A stretch of 64,000 nucleotides of DNA from Phytopseudomonas dryadis (GTDB taxonomy: Bacteria > Pseudomonadota > Gammaproteobacteria > Pseudomonadales > Pseudomonadaceae): NCBI RefSeq assembly GCF_004327355.1, contig NZ_QJUM01000014.1, positions 62,001-126,000 of the forward strand, in the 5' to 3' direction. Below the pieces are notes generated by a model. It did no database searches. It saw only the letters and a program-made list of their open reading frames with translations, and was not told where the DNA came from. Of this stretch, positions 43,101 to 51,900 are shown piece by piece. Each line of letters starts with the position of its first letter. Position 1 is the first letter of the stretch. A program made the translations under genes and the position numbers.

Positions 43101-43474
43101 GGCCGGCCCAGTTCCCGTTGTTCGCGGCAATGCTCCAGGATTGGATAGAGGAAGCACTCGGTCTTGCCTGAGCCGGTGCCGGTGGCCACCAGAGTCGATC
43201 GGGCCTGCTCGCCGGTCAGGCGGGCGAACGCCCGGCCCTGGTGAGCATGGGGGACGAAGCCCGGCGGTAGCCAGCCGAACGCGGGCTGGTTCCTATCGGC
43301 CTGCTTGCGGAACGGCAGCGGCAAAGTCAGGTACGGTCCCTTGAACACCCGATCGCGGTCGGCCAGGAAGCGCTGGATCAGACCATCGAAGCCCGGCGTG
43401 GTAGCCGGGAAGGCCGCGCGCAGGAAGTCGGCGACGCCTTGGGTGATTTGCTGGGAAACGATCAAAGGTTGCAT
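37112..43474 (-). CDS. Giant DEAD/DEAH helicase with DUF1998 and Vsr-like nuclease region (DruE/DrmAB-like)
   Basis: A 2120-aa superfamily-2 helicase. Walker [13 protein letters not shown] lies near residue 99, [16 protein letters not shown] near 235, and the helicase C motifs [20 protein letters not shown] and [13 protein letters not shown] near 1040-1070. Zinc-binding pairs CPRCGTLH (558), CPYCGGHK (606), RCDTCRSEW (948) and CRQCSYAE (1365) follow, then the DUF1998 cysteines CTCNQDD...[10 protein letters not shown] near 1640. Residues about 1763-1800 ([21 protein letters not shown]) resemble Vsr/DUF559 nucleases of the PD-(D/E)XK group. Helicase plus DUF1998 in one giant protein is the layout of DruE (Druantia); DISARM splits it into DrmA and DrmB. 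It starts in a repeat-rich gap after the DprA-like gene. Confidence 0.85.
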   Translation of the reverse strand: MQPLIVSQQITQGVADFLRAAFPATTPGFDGLIQRFLADRDRVFKGPYLTLPLPFRKQADRNQPAFGWLPPGFVPHAHQGRAFARLTGEQARSTLVATGTGSGKTECFLYPILEHCREQRELGRPGIKAIILYPMNALASDQASRLAKEILRTPALAGIRAGLYVGEAPAEESSRVQQLADGSFSIITDRNALRENPPDILLTNYKMLDFLLIRAADAPLWARQQPDTLRYLVVDELHTFDGAQGTDLACLIRRLKGRLETPPEQLVCVGTSATLGSDGEQDLLAFAGQIFGETLDDHAVIAEDREPVADYLADAVVEFTQSPPPDAVSVLDPAAHDGLQPWLAAQVPLWFGTPYSAEQVVDAGWRCRLGAMLKSHFAFQNLLRDMERLGPRAVALDDLLAVLARRLPPHADARYPLLWLGSLLALVAHARQPRGVSLDAVRGEQDTAFFLQVKVELWLRELRRMVASLDNPPRLTHHDDLGKAEQAQVWLPVIHCRDCHATGWGATLPRTSPNQFSQDIQQFYSAFFAEDVSTRFLFPHGESADPKVFEHKKVCPRCGTLHALGQTHCDCAEDPVALVDVDVTANLREGMRNGARYTRSHHDCPYCGGHKTLSIVGSQAASLAAVMLAQLFGSRFNPDKKLIAFSDSVQDAAHRAGFLAARTWRLNLRPAVAQVIAAAQQAGEPLTLAQLPQAFEDHWLPAMGQGHYLANFLPPQLHWLRDFETLMSEGTLPANSELPQDLCRILPWVLNAEFGQDAHIGRSLTVTGTASVEPPPQALTSAVQWMSPRLRATLEPLADVPADVLLVFLQGIVQSMQRLGAWRDSGLHFYAQVGNRPWVYKRNPVQFQMLSGPRPPRFVSLVDYQRCVGVLGSHAKWYRAWAFKALTPLHALALGADSLLPALYQLAFEALAEVGLLGAEQADGKPEIRVWGLEPGAFLVSLGSRAWRCDTCRSEWRTGTEVSLAGQPCRHPGCRGHLETLAEGDADYYRGLYLRADIQRVVAHEHTGLLPRGTRERVEHSFKSDSHAPGNINVLSATPTLEMGIDIGDLSAVLQCSVPPQQANYIQRAGRAGRSTGNALLLTMAASKPHDLYFWADPKEMIAGSVPAPGVFLNASAVLERQLTAFTLDCWVRERGRSALIPQEIRMVLSAVDNGATTRFPFPWLEYVEANRASLLDRFLALFQQGGGQILTEATRQWLARFVNGRQDEESSLTFKIVSKLQGIARDVAQIKRLREKTAKEVEKLEQLPVRGEEQEEELKTLRQERAALARLIGGIEGKATLNVFTDEGLLPNYAFPEQGVLLRSIIVRDTRREGPPAEPLTFEYERPGATAITELAPNNTFYAEGRRVVINQVDVSRVKPEAWRLCRQCSYAEPLSAGDRHHQCPRCGDGQWRDTGRVHEMLRLTTVFARTLDRESRIADDSDERTRGFYVRQALVDSPPEAVRQAFAIDNPGFPFGFEFLDRVTFREVNFGEQTVDATPMTIAGEERGRPGFSICPECGTLQRRRKAEELYRNHAPWCSRRKTPEASVQQCIFLYREFASEGIRLFLPEVGFAESKEALLSFISALELGLSKRFKGAVAHLRIATDVRMAADSESARTYLVIYDSVPGGTGYLKELMRDPAPLFEVFSLAANALNTCTCNQDDTADGCYRCMYRYRNSHERQAISRTVAQKLLAQILEHRAELKPIDNLSRQPDNSLLESTLEKRFLEALRREHDGVTFTLKDKLVGGKHGYLVQAGSRRWRLELQVALGEREGVVVPCKPDFVFWPDDGVDDLPVAVFTDGWQYHKHIVVEDLAKRMAVAKSGRFAVWTLTWDDIDAALRAEPAPDSTAWDELLLGPADQVVTRLCEAQGIASLAAFHRLSPFLQLHRRLAAGQHDALRRLAGVLGAAMLVPPGDDAALQGFKQGAFRCRLDDYGLLPDTRTHRWGHRTWNAAVQWLAGLSPEQLQQWMTGKAASPAEPVVLVQWQPEDIPELDLQRRWRHLCQCLNLLLPLRHLWAGHDEMAGLSSFQASPALRQAEQTFDSHWQTALELASPDVQAWLLALAHAGAPLPEVGFELIDERGRVLAEAELAWVSLKIAVLLTDYQADASRFEAEGWTIHIATEDAPAQALLDSLKEH

Positions 43475-43537
43475 GCAATCTCTCGCCGAAAGGTTGCAAG
43501 CTCATCCCAAAAGGTTGCAAGTCCAAGGTTGCAAGCT
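43464..43537. repeat. Four AAGGTTGCA iterons at the giant helicase start
   Basis: The plus strand carries AAAGGTTGCA at 43464-43473, AAAGGTTGCAAGCT at 43489-43502, AAAAGGTTGCAAGT from 43509 to 43522 and AAGGTTGCAAGCT at 43525-43537. On the coding (minus) strand this is TTGCAACCTTT repeated up to the start codon of the 2120-aa gene. They may be an operator or affect translation initiation. Confidence 0.75.
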
Positions 43538-43547
43538 GCCTCACTCG

Positions 43548-43594
43548 CCGTCCGAGCATGGGGGGATTGCATAAATCCCCCCATGCTCGGACGG
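43548..43594. terminator. 20-bp perfect inverted repeat between the DprA-like and giant helicase genes
   Basis: CCGTCCGAGCATGGGGGGAT and ATCCCCCCATGCTCGGACGG form a perfect 20-base stem with a 7-base loop. GAATCCCCCCATCC follows as a partial third copy. No long T-run is present, so it may be an attenuator, mRNA stabiliser or protein site rather than a simple terminator. It lies in the only large gap (207 bases) within the operon. Confidence 0.6.
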
Positions 43595-43681
43595 GAATCC
43601 CCCCATCCTCGACCTGCCGGTTCCGTCAGCAAGCGGCACGATACTTTGATCCGCATGGCTCCCACTGCTCCTCAATCCAAA

Positions 43682-45076
43682 TCAGAACTCGAAACCCGTC
43701 TGGGTACTTTCGCCTGTATCTAAACCAAGAGCGCTCTTTTCCTTCCCATCCGCCTTCTTCTCATCCTTAGGGGCATCCACCCCTCTGCTCAACCTGTATT
43801 TCACGGGCGATCGGGTTTTGACGACGACACCCTCTGCGCCCGCCTGCTTCAACCATTCGGAAAGCTGCTTCGGCTTAATTTCCATTTCACTTTGCAGTTC
43901 CTTTAAGCTCAACGCCTGCTCGCGCAAGAGTGCATCGAGACGAAGCAAGAAACTCTCATATGGGGTTTCTCCCGATTCGGGCTTGTTTGTCGTTGCCGAA
44001 GCAGTCCCTGCCTGCTGATCGGAGCCTTCAGCACACACTTCCTGCTTCGCATCCGAAGCCTGCGCAATACTGGATGCTGCGCCATGCTCAACTGTTAGCC
44101 GCATTGCGTATGCCTCCACCCCCTCAGCGACATGAGGCGCAACTGAGGGAGCTGTGGCCTGTGTATCGCTCAACTGCCGCACATGGAAATCCTCGGGAAG
44201 CCAGTTCGCCCCCTTATCCACCAGCGCCTTGTTGCCGGGAACATGGCCTTGTCGCACCCACAGCGGCACCCAGCCTCGCTTAAGATCTTCGATGGCACCG
44301 GCCCAGGTGCCACCCTTGTTCTCGGTGGCAGCGATCACAATGGCCGCATCGGACAAGCAATAGATGTACTTGTTACGAGCCATCGCATTGCCCGCGTTGA
44401 ATCCAGCTTCCGGATTGAACGGAGAAACCAGGGCCAGATCGTTGCGCATTAGTGCCTTGCGATATTTTGCCGACGTGCAGGCGCGCAGCAAAGAATCGGC
44501 CAGCACGCCAACTGCCATGCCCTCGGATTCAAGCGCCCCCAACATGGCGGCTTCATCTGCGCCACGCGCACCACCGGAAATCACGGCCTGCCCTTGATGG
44601 GCGATATTCCGGCCAAGCCTTCCCGTGAATGCCACTTGCGCATCATCCAGGTCACGCGATCCGACCACCGCAATTCCGCCCCGATTGAGCAGATCCCGGT
44701 TACCGGCACCAAACAGGACGGGCGGTGCGTCGTTCTTCAACCAATGTTTCCAACGCTTCGGGTAGTCCGCATCCGATCGGGTCAGAATCCACAGGCCCGC
44801 TCGCTGCCATTTCTCCAACGCGATGCCCAAAGCCGCAGAGCGACCCAGCAGCTTGCCGATGCGCTCAAGTGTCACCTTCTTGTCCTCGAACCCGGACAGC
44901 AATGACGCCACATCCGACACCCTCAATAGATCGGCTGGATTCCGGCCTGTGTCACGCAGGAACAGGGCAAAGCGCCCCCATTCCGTCGGCGTCAAGGGCG
45001 TCGCACCCGACGGATCCTGTTTCCCCAACCATGCCGTCAGCAGCAAGATCGCCTGGGCTTGTTCACTCAATTGCAT
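43682..45076 (-). CDS. DprA/Smf-like protein (ShosA-like)
   Basis: A 464-aa protein with the DprA Rossmann fold. GGIAVVGSRDLDDAQVAFTG and AHQGQAVISGGARGADEAAM lie at about 130-180, followed by the family's NALARN-like AGNAMARNKYIYCLSDAAIV. An N-terminal helical domain and a charged C-terminal tail with a winged-helix-like end (LRLDALLREQALSLKELQSE) flank it. ATG 45076 is preferred over 45088 for its upstream GGAG. The start nearly overlaps the stop of the RecQ-phosphoribosyltransferase gene. A DprA-family protein beside a phosphoribosyltransferase is the arrangement of ShosTA, where the DprA-like member is the antitoxin. DprA proteins normally bind single-stranded DNA and load RecA. Confidence 0.85.
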   Translation of the reverse strand: MQLSEQAQAILLLTAWLGKQDPSGATPLTPTEWGRFALFLRDTGRNPADLLRVSDVASLLSGFEDKKVTLERIGKLLGRSAALGIALEKWQRAGLWILTRSDADYPKRWKHWLKNDAPPVLFGAGNRDLLNRGGIAVVGSRDLDDAQVAFTGRLGRNIAHQGQAVISGGARGADEAAMLGALESEGMAVGVLADSLLRACTSAKYRKALMRNDLALVSPFNPEAGFNAGNAMARNKYIYCLSDAAIVIAATENKGGTWAGAIEDLKRGWVPLWVRQGHVPGNKALVDKGANWLPEDFHVRQLSDTQATAPSVAPHVAEGVEAYAMRLTVEHGAASSIAQASDAKQEVCAEGSDQQAGTASATTNKPESGETPYESFLLRLDALLREQALSLKELQSEMEIKPKQLSEWLKQAGAEGVVVKTRSPVKYRLSRGVDAPKDEKKADGKEKSALGLDTGESTQTGFEF

Positions 45077-45077
45077 C

Positions 45078-47180
45078 TCAATCTCCATCGCTGGTGGCCG
45101 CCAGCGCTACAGGAAGCACGGCCGGACAACCTGCCTGCCGCAGCAAAATAGCCGCCACGGTCAGCGTCCAGGCCGAATCCACCATGTCATCCACCAGAAG
45201 AACCGGACCGGCCGGCACCTGGCCCTCCACACCGAACACGCCGTCGAGGTTGCTGCACTGGTGGTATCGGTTCTGTTGGAACTTCTGTTGTTGGTTGTCG
45301 CGCCGCTTGGTGATCGCCGGATGAAACGGCAGCCCCAGCCGTTGTGCCAACCGGCGGCTGAAATCCGGCACGAGTTCGGGGTGATTGCGCGAAGGAATGC
45401 ACGTCACCCAGGTCGGTGCAGGCTCCGGACGCCAACGGTTCCGGATCATCTCTGCCACCGCTTCTACCAGCTCATCCCCGAAGTGGCCGGCCTGCTTGCC
45501 CGCTTCCACCACCGTACCCCAGCCCGCATCGCCCCAGCGTGAAAGCACACGCCCAGTTTCCGCCCGCAGTGCTTGCGGAATGGTGTTGAAATGGAAGCCG
45601 TATAGCGGAAACGCGCCGGCCGCGATCTGCTTCTTGCATTCCAACGGGAACTCCGAGTGCCTCAGGAACTGAGCAGCCTTCACGCCCAGTGCTTGCGGGA
45701 ATGTCTCTGGCACGATCGATTGCCCCAGGCACGATGCGCATTTGCCGCATGGGCCAGGTGAAGGATCGTCCAGCACACGGGCCAAGAACTCCATCTTGCA
45801 GGACGTGGTTGCCATGTAATCCTGCATTTCCTGCCATTCCTGCTCGCGGATGCCGGTCAAGCGGCGGATGTTCTCCACATCCAGGCGATAAGGCACCGGC
45901 GTGCGCACCCAGCGCTTGTCTTGCTTGATGACTGGTGCCGGGTTCTCTACCGAAAGGTATTTCAAGACATCACCGATCCGGCCGTGACGGACATTCAAAC
46001 GCTGCTCCAGATCCCGTTCGGTCAGGCCATCCGAATTCTCCAGCGCCTCCAGCAAAGCCGATACCTGCCGCTCATCCGGAAAGGCACTGCGGCGGAAAAA
46101 TTCGTGGATGCGCGCATCTTCATCGCCAGCCAGCAGGATGCCCAGCGCACGGTTGATGCCACGGCCCGCGCGTCCCACCTGCTGGTAATAGCCGACGATG
46201 GAACCCGGTGACTGGTAATGGATGACGAAGCCAAGATCCGGCTTGTCGTAGCCCATGCCGAGCGCCGTCGTTGCCACAAGTGCTTTCAACTGGTTGCGTT
46301 GCAAGCGGTCTTCCAGTTGCTCCCGCCAGACATTGGTCTCTTCGCCATCAGGGCCGATTGCTCCGCTGAAATAGGCTTCGGCCAAGATGCCGTTTTCATT
46401 CAGCCATCGCGCAACCTGCCCGGCATCGCGCTGGGTCAGCACATACACGATGCCCGAACCATGCATCTGCGGGATATGGTGGGCCAGCCACGCCAGACGC
46501 GCCGCCTGATCCCCCAGCCGTGTTGTTTGCAGTGCAAGCGACTCACGCATCAACGAGCCACGCAGCACGCGAATGTTGCCCAGTTGCCCAACGATGTCGT
46601 CAACCACCCGGTCATTGGCGGTGGCCGTGGTGCCCAGGATCGGCAGATTGGATGGCATGCGTTGCAGCACGTTGACCAGGCGCCGGTAGTCCGGGCGGAA
46701 GTCATGGCCCCAGTCGGAAATGCAGTGCGCCTCGTCCACCACGAACAGCCCCAGGTTCTGCGCGAGCGGCAGCAGCACCTCCTCGCTGAACCTGTCGTTG
46801 GCGAAGCGTTCCGGCGACACCAGCAGCACGTCCACCTGGTTGGCCAGCACCTCCTGGATCACCTGCGGCCATTGATCGGCATTGGACGAATTGATCGTCG
46901 AGGCCCGCACGCCTAGCCGCTGCGCCGCATCGATCTGGTTGCGCATCAGCGCCAGCAGTGGCGAGACGATGATGGTCTGGCCGGCACCCGCATCGCGCAG
47001 CAGGCGCGTGGCGATGAAATACACCGATGACTTGCCCCAACCGGTACGCTGCACCACCAGCAGCTTGTGCCGGTGATTGACCAGGGCGTCGATGGCCTCC
47101 CACTGGCCGTCGCGGAAGTGAGCCTGCGGCTGGGCAAGGGCGCGTTGCAAATAGATTTCTGCTTGTTCGCGGGTAGCCAT
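45078..47180 (-). CDS. RecQ-family helicase fused to a phosphoribosyltransferase domain
   Basis: A 700-aa protein. Residues 1 to about 350 are a RecQ helicase core: Walker A QRTGWGKSSVYF (44-55) and VVDEAHCISDWGHDFRPDYR (near 150), with YQQVGRAGRG as motif VI. A RecQ zinc motif CGKCASCLG is near 490. The C-terminal about 130 residues are a phosphoribosyltransferase with the PRPP motif GPVLLVDDMVDSAWTLT near 660. The fusion links DNA unwinding to a ComF/ShosT-like enzyme. GGGAG lies 6 bases before ATG 47180. The neighbouring DprA-like gene completes a ShosTA-like pair; whether the phosphoribosyltransferase part is toxic is an inference. Confidence 0.9.
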   Translation of the reverse strand: MATREQAEIYLQRALAQPQAHFRDGQWEAIDALVNHRHKLLVVQRTGWGKSSVYFIATRLLRDAGAGQTIIVSPLLALMRNQIDAAQRLGVRASTINSSNADQWPQVIQEVLANQVDVLLVSPERFANDRFSEEVLLPLAQNLGLFVVDEAHCISDWGHDFRPDYRRLVNVLQRMPSNLPILGTTATANDRVVDDIVGQLGNIRVLRGSLMRESLALQTTRLGDQAARLAWLAHHIPQMHGSGIVYVLTQRDAGQVARWLNENGILAEAYFSGAIGPDGEETNVWREQLEDRLQRNQLKALVATTALGMGYDKPDLGFVIHYQSPGSIVGYYQQVGRAGRGINRALGILLAGDEDARIHEFFRRSAFPDERQVSALLEALENSDGLTERDLEQRLNVRHGRIGDVLKYLSVENPAPVIKQDKRWVRTPVPYRLDVENIRRLTGIREQEWQEMQDYMATTSCKMEFLARVLDDPSPGPCGKCASCLGQSIVPETFPQALGVKAAQFLRHSEFPLECKKQIAAGAFPLYGFHFNTIPQALRAETGRVLSRWGDAGWGTVVEAGKQAGHFGDELVEAVAEMIRNRWRPEPAPTWVTCIPSRNHPELVPDFSRRLAQRLGLPFHPAITKRRDNQQQKFQQNRYHQCSNLDGVFGVEGQVPAGPVLLVDDMVDSAWTLTVAAILLRQAGCPAVLPVALAATSDGD

Positions 47181-47210
47181 GCTTTCTCCCTTGATCTTTC
47201 ATTTTTCCTG

Positions 47211-47882
47211 CTATCCCGCCCGCAATGCCTCGATCTGGCGCAGCCACGCATCAAAGCGCGGGCATTCCTGGCGAATTGCCGTCAGGCCTATTTCCAGCGC
47301 GGCAAGCGAGCCATGCAACGGCTTTTCATAACCGTTGAACAGCTTGAGGATGCGCTTGCTGGGGGCAGTGACGGGGCTGTCGTTGATGGCCTCTGGCGTG
47401 TCGAAGCCATCACGAATGCTTTGGAATTTTGCACCCAGGTCGGACTGCCCGATGCCGGAGGCCAGTTGATCCGGGCAACTGAACAGCAGCCCTTCGAATT
47501 CGTACATCTGCACATACGGGACAAAGCGGCGCATGGGGTCATCGCCTATCCTGTCGCGTAATCGAGCGGTCATCGCCTGCTGCAGGCACTCCGCCTTGCT
47601 GTCCACATCGTTCAAACCGTTCGCCTCGACCTTGCCCGGAAACTCCTCCGGTAAGCCGTAGAAGTCGAAGAACGTCGTGCACCATGCCTTTCGCTCGCCC
47701 AGCAAACGCTTCTGAACGTCGGTTAGCACGCGCTCAAAGCGGACGTTGCCTCCCTTGTGTCCGGGTTTTCCGATCAAGGCTGGGACGAGATAAATTCCTT
47801 GCGACTCGAACGCCTCAGCCAATACTTGGCTGACGAACATTTCCTCGGTCTGCCCTTCGCAAACGACATGTACCCGGATCAT
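47211..47882 (-). CDS. DUF4276-family TOPRIM-like protein
   Basis: A 223-aa protein starting MIRVHVVCEGQTEEMFVSQV. EGQTE is the first acidic motif of TOPRIM-like DUF4276 proteins, and TTFFDFYGLPEEFPGK (about 90-105) is the second conserved block. YEFEGLLFSCPDQL follows. ATG 47882 is chosen because it forms a 4-base overlap with the ATPase stop; a longer frame to 47948 would overlap by 70 bases. The protein probably is the nuclease partner of the AAA ATPase encoded upstream, as in OLD, PARIS and AbiL-type pairs. Confidence 0.85.
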   Translation of the reverse strand: MIRVHVVCEGQTEEMFVSQVLAEAFESQGIYLVPALIGKPGHKGGNVRFERVLTDVQKRLLGERKAWCTTFFDFYGLPEEFPGKVEANGLNDVDSKAECLQQAMTARLRDRIGDDPMRRFVPYVQMYEFEGLLFSCPDQLASGIGQSDLGAKFQSIRDGFDTPEAINDSPVTAPSKRILKLFNGYEKPLHGSLAALEIGLTAIRQECPRFDAWLRQIEALRAG

Positions 47883-48991
47883 TTGCGCGGCCTCCCGCCC
47901 AGGATGTTCTTCTCCCACAACTCGCCCAGCGTGTAGTCCTCCAACCAAGTCTTGAGTTCTTCTTCGTCCAGCCGCTTGAACACCGTATCGCCCTGTTCAC
48001 GTTCGACGATGATGAGATCGTCCACCGTGAACTCATCCACCAGCGGAACGGACTGTGTGGACACGATCACCTGCATGCGCGTGGATGCCGAGCGCAGCAA
48101 GGAAGCCAGCAGCGTGATCGCGTAGGGGTGCAGGCCCAGTTCCGGCTCATCGATGATGATGGTCGAGGGTGGATCGGGTTGCAGCAGCGCCGTGACCAGG
48201 CAGATGAAGCGGATGGAGCCATCCGACAACTGGCTCGGCCAAAACGTGTAGTCGCTGTCTTTCTGCCTCCAGAGCAGGCGGATTTGCTCGTCGTCGCCCT
48301 TAAGCTTGCGCGGCTTGAGGGCGAAATCGTCGAAGAATGGAATGGCAAGCTGTACCGTCTTGCGGATTTGCTCGTACACCTCCGGCTCGTCTTCCTGAAG
48401 ACGAAACAGATAGGACGCCAGATTGGAGGCATCGGGGCGCAGATAGTCGTTGTCCTGCAAGCCTCCCCAGCGCTTGACGCCTGCGGTATCACTGGTGTCA
48501 TGGAAGTGAAAGACCTTCCAACTGGAAATCGAGCTGTAGCAATAATCCGCCTCGCTTCCCGATGGCCATGCCAAGAACTGTTCCTTGAGCTTGGCTTCCT
48601 GGTGCCCGTTGCCCAACTCAATCCACTTGTCACCGTAGTATGGGCCGGCAAAAAATAGTCGTTCATTGGCAAAAACGAATCCACCATCAACCGTCGGCTC
48701 AAGTGCAAATCTGTAACCATTCAAGCCAAAGCGGATAAAAGACTCGACGCGGTTCGTCTCCTTGATACCAAAGCTCAGGATTCGATCCGCACCGCCCTGC
48801 TGGACTGCCCATTTCTGCAGCCGCCCCTCCACCATCTCCCCCAACATGCGGAAATAGGAGACAAAGCTGCTCTTGCCCGCGCCATTGGCACCCAGCAACA
48901 CATTGAGATTGCCGAGTTCAAAATCAGGCAGGCTGCGGATGGATTTGAATCCATCGATGCTCAGTTTGCTGATGCGGTTCTTCTTGCTCAT
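47879..48991 (-). CDS. AAA15/21-family ABC-type ATPase
   Basis: A 370-aa RecF/SMC-like ATPase. It starts MSKKNRISKLSIDGFKSIRS; Walker A GANGAGKS lies at residues 34-41 and Walker B STIIIDEPELGLHPYAITLL near 275, with the ABC signature region WPSQLSDGSIRF upstream. A D-loop-like segment QVIVSTQSVPLVDEF follows. Such ATPases form dimers that sense a trigger and control a partner nuclease. It overlaps the methyltransferase gene upstream by 4 bases and the DUF4276 gene downstream by 4 bases, so the pair is embedded in the operon. Confidence 0.88.
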   Translation of the reverse strand: MSKKNRISKLSIDGFKSIRSLPDFELGNLNVLLGANGAGKSSFVSYFRMLGEMVEGRLQKWAVQQGGADRILSFGIKETNRVESFIRFGLNGYRFALEPTVDGGFVFANERLFFAGPYYGDKWIELGNGHQEAKLKEQFLAWPSGSEADYCYSSISSWKVFHFHDTSDTAGVKRWGGLQDNDYLRPDASNLASYLFRLQEDEPEVYEQIRKTVQLAIPFFDDFALKPRKLKGDDEQIRLLWRQKDSDYTFWPSQLSDGSIRFICLVTALLQPDPPSTIIIDEPELGLHPYAITLLASLLRSASTRMQVIVSTQSVPLVDEFTVDDLIIVEREQGDTVFKRLDEEELKTWLEDYTLGELWEKNILGGRPRK

Positions 48992-51900
48992 GGGGTTTGT
49001 CCTTGATCTGGACTCGCGCTGCCATCGGCATGCGCATGTGGCTGGTCACCCTGCGACTGCTCGCTGAAATGTTTCCATGCTACGCGGTAATCCGCCTCGC
49101 GATCCGCCAAGGTGAAGGGCGCGGTGTAGCGGATCGTGCGGTCGATGGGGCCGCCCGGTTGGGTGGTGTCGGTAATGGGGCGCTCGATCACCGTGCCATC
49201 GGGGATTTGGGGATGCAACGTGCCGTCGGGCATGGCCTTGGGTTGGAGGTCTTCCCAGCCGAGGCGGCGCGGCTTGCGGATGCCGTCTGGGGTGATGACG
49301 GTGCACTCAGCGTCCCTGCGGTTGGCCTTGCGGGGCAGGCCAACGCCGACGAGGCCCTTGCTGGCGGTGAAGACGATGCGACCGGTGGCGTCGTACCAGG
49401 TGTCGCGCTCGTACTGGCGCATGACGGGGAACTGCACGCGGTAAATGGTGAGCAGTTCGTCGAGGGTCAGGCCCAGGGCCTGGGCGGCGAGGACGTCGAT
49501 TTCCACCAGGGCCTGGCGGCGGGCGTAGTCGCTGCGCAGGGCGTTGTGGCGTTGCCAGTCGGGGGTGAGCTGGGCGAAGAAGTCTTGCGGCAGGCGCGGG
49601 TCGGCGCTGGCCCAAGAGTCTTGCTGGAACTCGGGTTGCCAGCAGGTTTGCCAAAGGTCGGCGTAGTGGGTGGTGAGGCAGGTTATCGCAAGAAACCTAG
49701 TTGTCAGTACCGTACTCGATGCCAAGAGCGGAAATTTTGCTAAACCCTCTCCATAGAGATCGCCTTTGCCGGTGCTTTTAGTGAAAAAATCAAAAGGTAT
49801 CGAGCAGAGGCAAGCTGCGATGCTCACCAAATTTGAGCTGCTACGGAATGTGGTAGCAACGCATGTATTGATAGAGGCAGCACCTGCTGGCACCACGGTA
49901 GCAATTAATGTCCTCTCGCCAGATTGACTCAGCATTCGCCGATGAATCATTTGAAAAGACATGTTCGCCGGTCTGGCTTCGACTTCCCCTTCCTCTACCC
50001 AACTGACGCGCGGAACGCGGCGGGCGTATTCGGCGGCGCTGCAGGCGGGGCGGTAGTTGCTGCGTGGCAGGTAGTGGTCTGGCAGGTGTTCGAGGTCGAG
50101 GTTGTCGTAAGCCTTGTGGGTTTCGCAGATGGCCTTTGGCGTCTTGCTGAACGGGTTGCCGACGTAGAAATGTGGGCCGGAGAGTACAAAGTCGGCAGGC
50201 GAGGCGACGAAGCCGGTTTCCCGGCGGATGGTGCCGTCGCGCTGTGCATAGGTTTCATCAAAACACACCGTCGTGAAGTAATCGTCTTTCAAGTCGCCTA
50301 AGCGACGCGGGACGTAAGCGAACTTTTCCAGTGCCGAGATCAGTTCCCGACTGTGGACGGCGGGCAGGCGGGCCAGCAAGGGCGGTGTACCCGGGATGTC
50401 GTAGAGCTTGGCGAAGGTGGCGAGCACTCCTTCATTCACTTCCACGGTACGGTTGCGATGCCCGTTGAAGTCCCATCCGTCACCTTCGTTCTTGATGCCC
50501 GGTGTCGGCCCAGCGCCAGTATGCTCCAGACTGGCCCTGATGGTTGATGGGTGGAATAGATTTGCCATCGTCGTAAACTGCGGCGACGGTTGCGATGGCG
50601 CATAGACATTGATGCTGTATTTTGCGCGGTGGGCAACTTCAGCAAATAGCTTTAGTTCGTTCTGGAATTGGTAGTGCGCTCGCAGCCGTACATACACGGC
50701 TGCGCGGAACTGGCCACCATTTGGGTCGTCATATGGCCCTTCCGGGTGCAGCAGTGCCTGCACGCCACTGCCCACACGCCACACCAGCGGCAGGAAACAT
50801 TTGTACAGGTTGCTTTGCTGGCCCTTGAGTAGCGGATAGTTCTGCACTGCATTGAGGTATTCGCCCACGCCCTCGGTGGCCACGCATTCGGCCAGGTAGT
50901 CGGCGCGGGCTTGGGACGTGGCGGTGAACACGGCTTCGCGTTGATCGGCGGTTTGTTTGGCGGAGAGCTTGCGGATGGCAAAGCGCGGGTCGAAGTCCGA
51001 GAGCAGGCTTTGCTCATTCCATTCGACCTTGATCCATGGCGGGTTGCCCAGCACTACGTCGAAGCCGCCACGCTGCTGGAAGATGTCGGCGAATTCCAGT
51101 TCCCAATGCAAAAAACGCTGCTGCTCGGCCACTGCCTGCGCGACTTGCAGCTCTGATCGGGTTTCGATCAGCAATGAGATGTCCACATAGCCGTAGCGGT
51201 CGCGCTCGGGGGTGAGGTCCAGCGTGATCTGCGGCACGGTTTCCGGGAACAGATCGATGCCATCCGTGGGTGCCATCAGGCTGGCATTACCGAGCAGTAC
51301 GGTTTCCAGCACGAACCACCATTCCTCGCGGCTGGGCAGGTCGTTAGCCTTATCCAACGGCCAGAACCAGAGCGCGCACCAGTAGTCCATCACCAGCTTG
51401 AGGCGGCGGTACGGACTGGCGTTCTTCTGCGCCTCGCTGAGCATTTCGCGCTGGAAGGTGGCGTCCTTCTGCGCGGTGGTGGTGGGCGCGTGGTTAGCAT
51501 CGGTGCTGGGCCAGACGTGCAGTTGGTCGCTGGTGGCGCGGCGCACGCGGGCCAGTTCCTGGGCGTGCTGCTGCCAGAGCGCTTCGGCGGCCTGGGCGAT
51601 GGCTTGCACGCGGGTGATTTCGCTGCGTTCCAGCGGCGCGGCAAAGGCTTTGCGCCATTGCTTGAAGCGTTCGAAGGCGGCGGGTTCCAGCGCCTTGACC
51701 ACCTTGTCGGTGACTGCGCCCATACCATCGGCGGGCAGCAGGAAGTGGAAGATATCGGTGGCGGAGGGTGTTTCTGAGAGCGTAAGGGCACGCGGCACGG
51801 CGCAGCGCCAGTCGCGCTCGGGCATATCCTTCTCACCTCGGCCGGGCGAGAGTTGCGCGGTGCTGAAAACGTCGCGCCGCGCTCCGACCAGGGAGTTGCC

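Noticed and set aside
43464-43594. CRISPR array from the AAGGTTGCA repeats and hairpin
   Set aside because: Repeats are only about 10 bases with irregular short spacing and no cas genes are in view.
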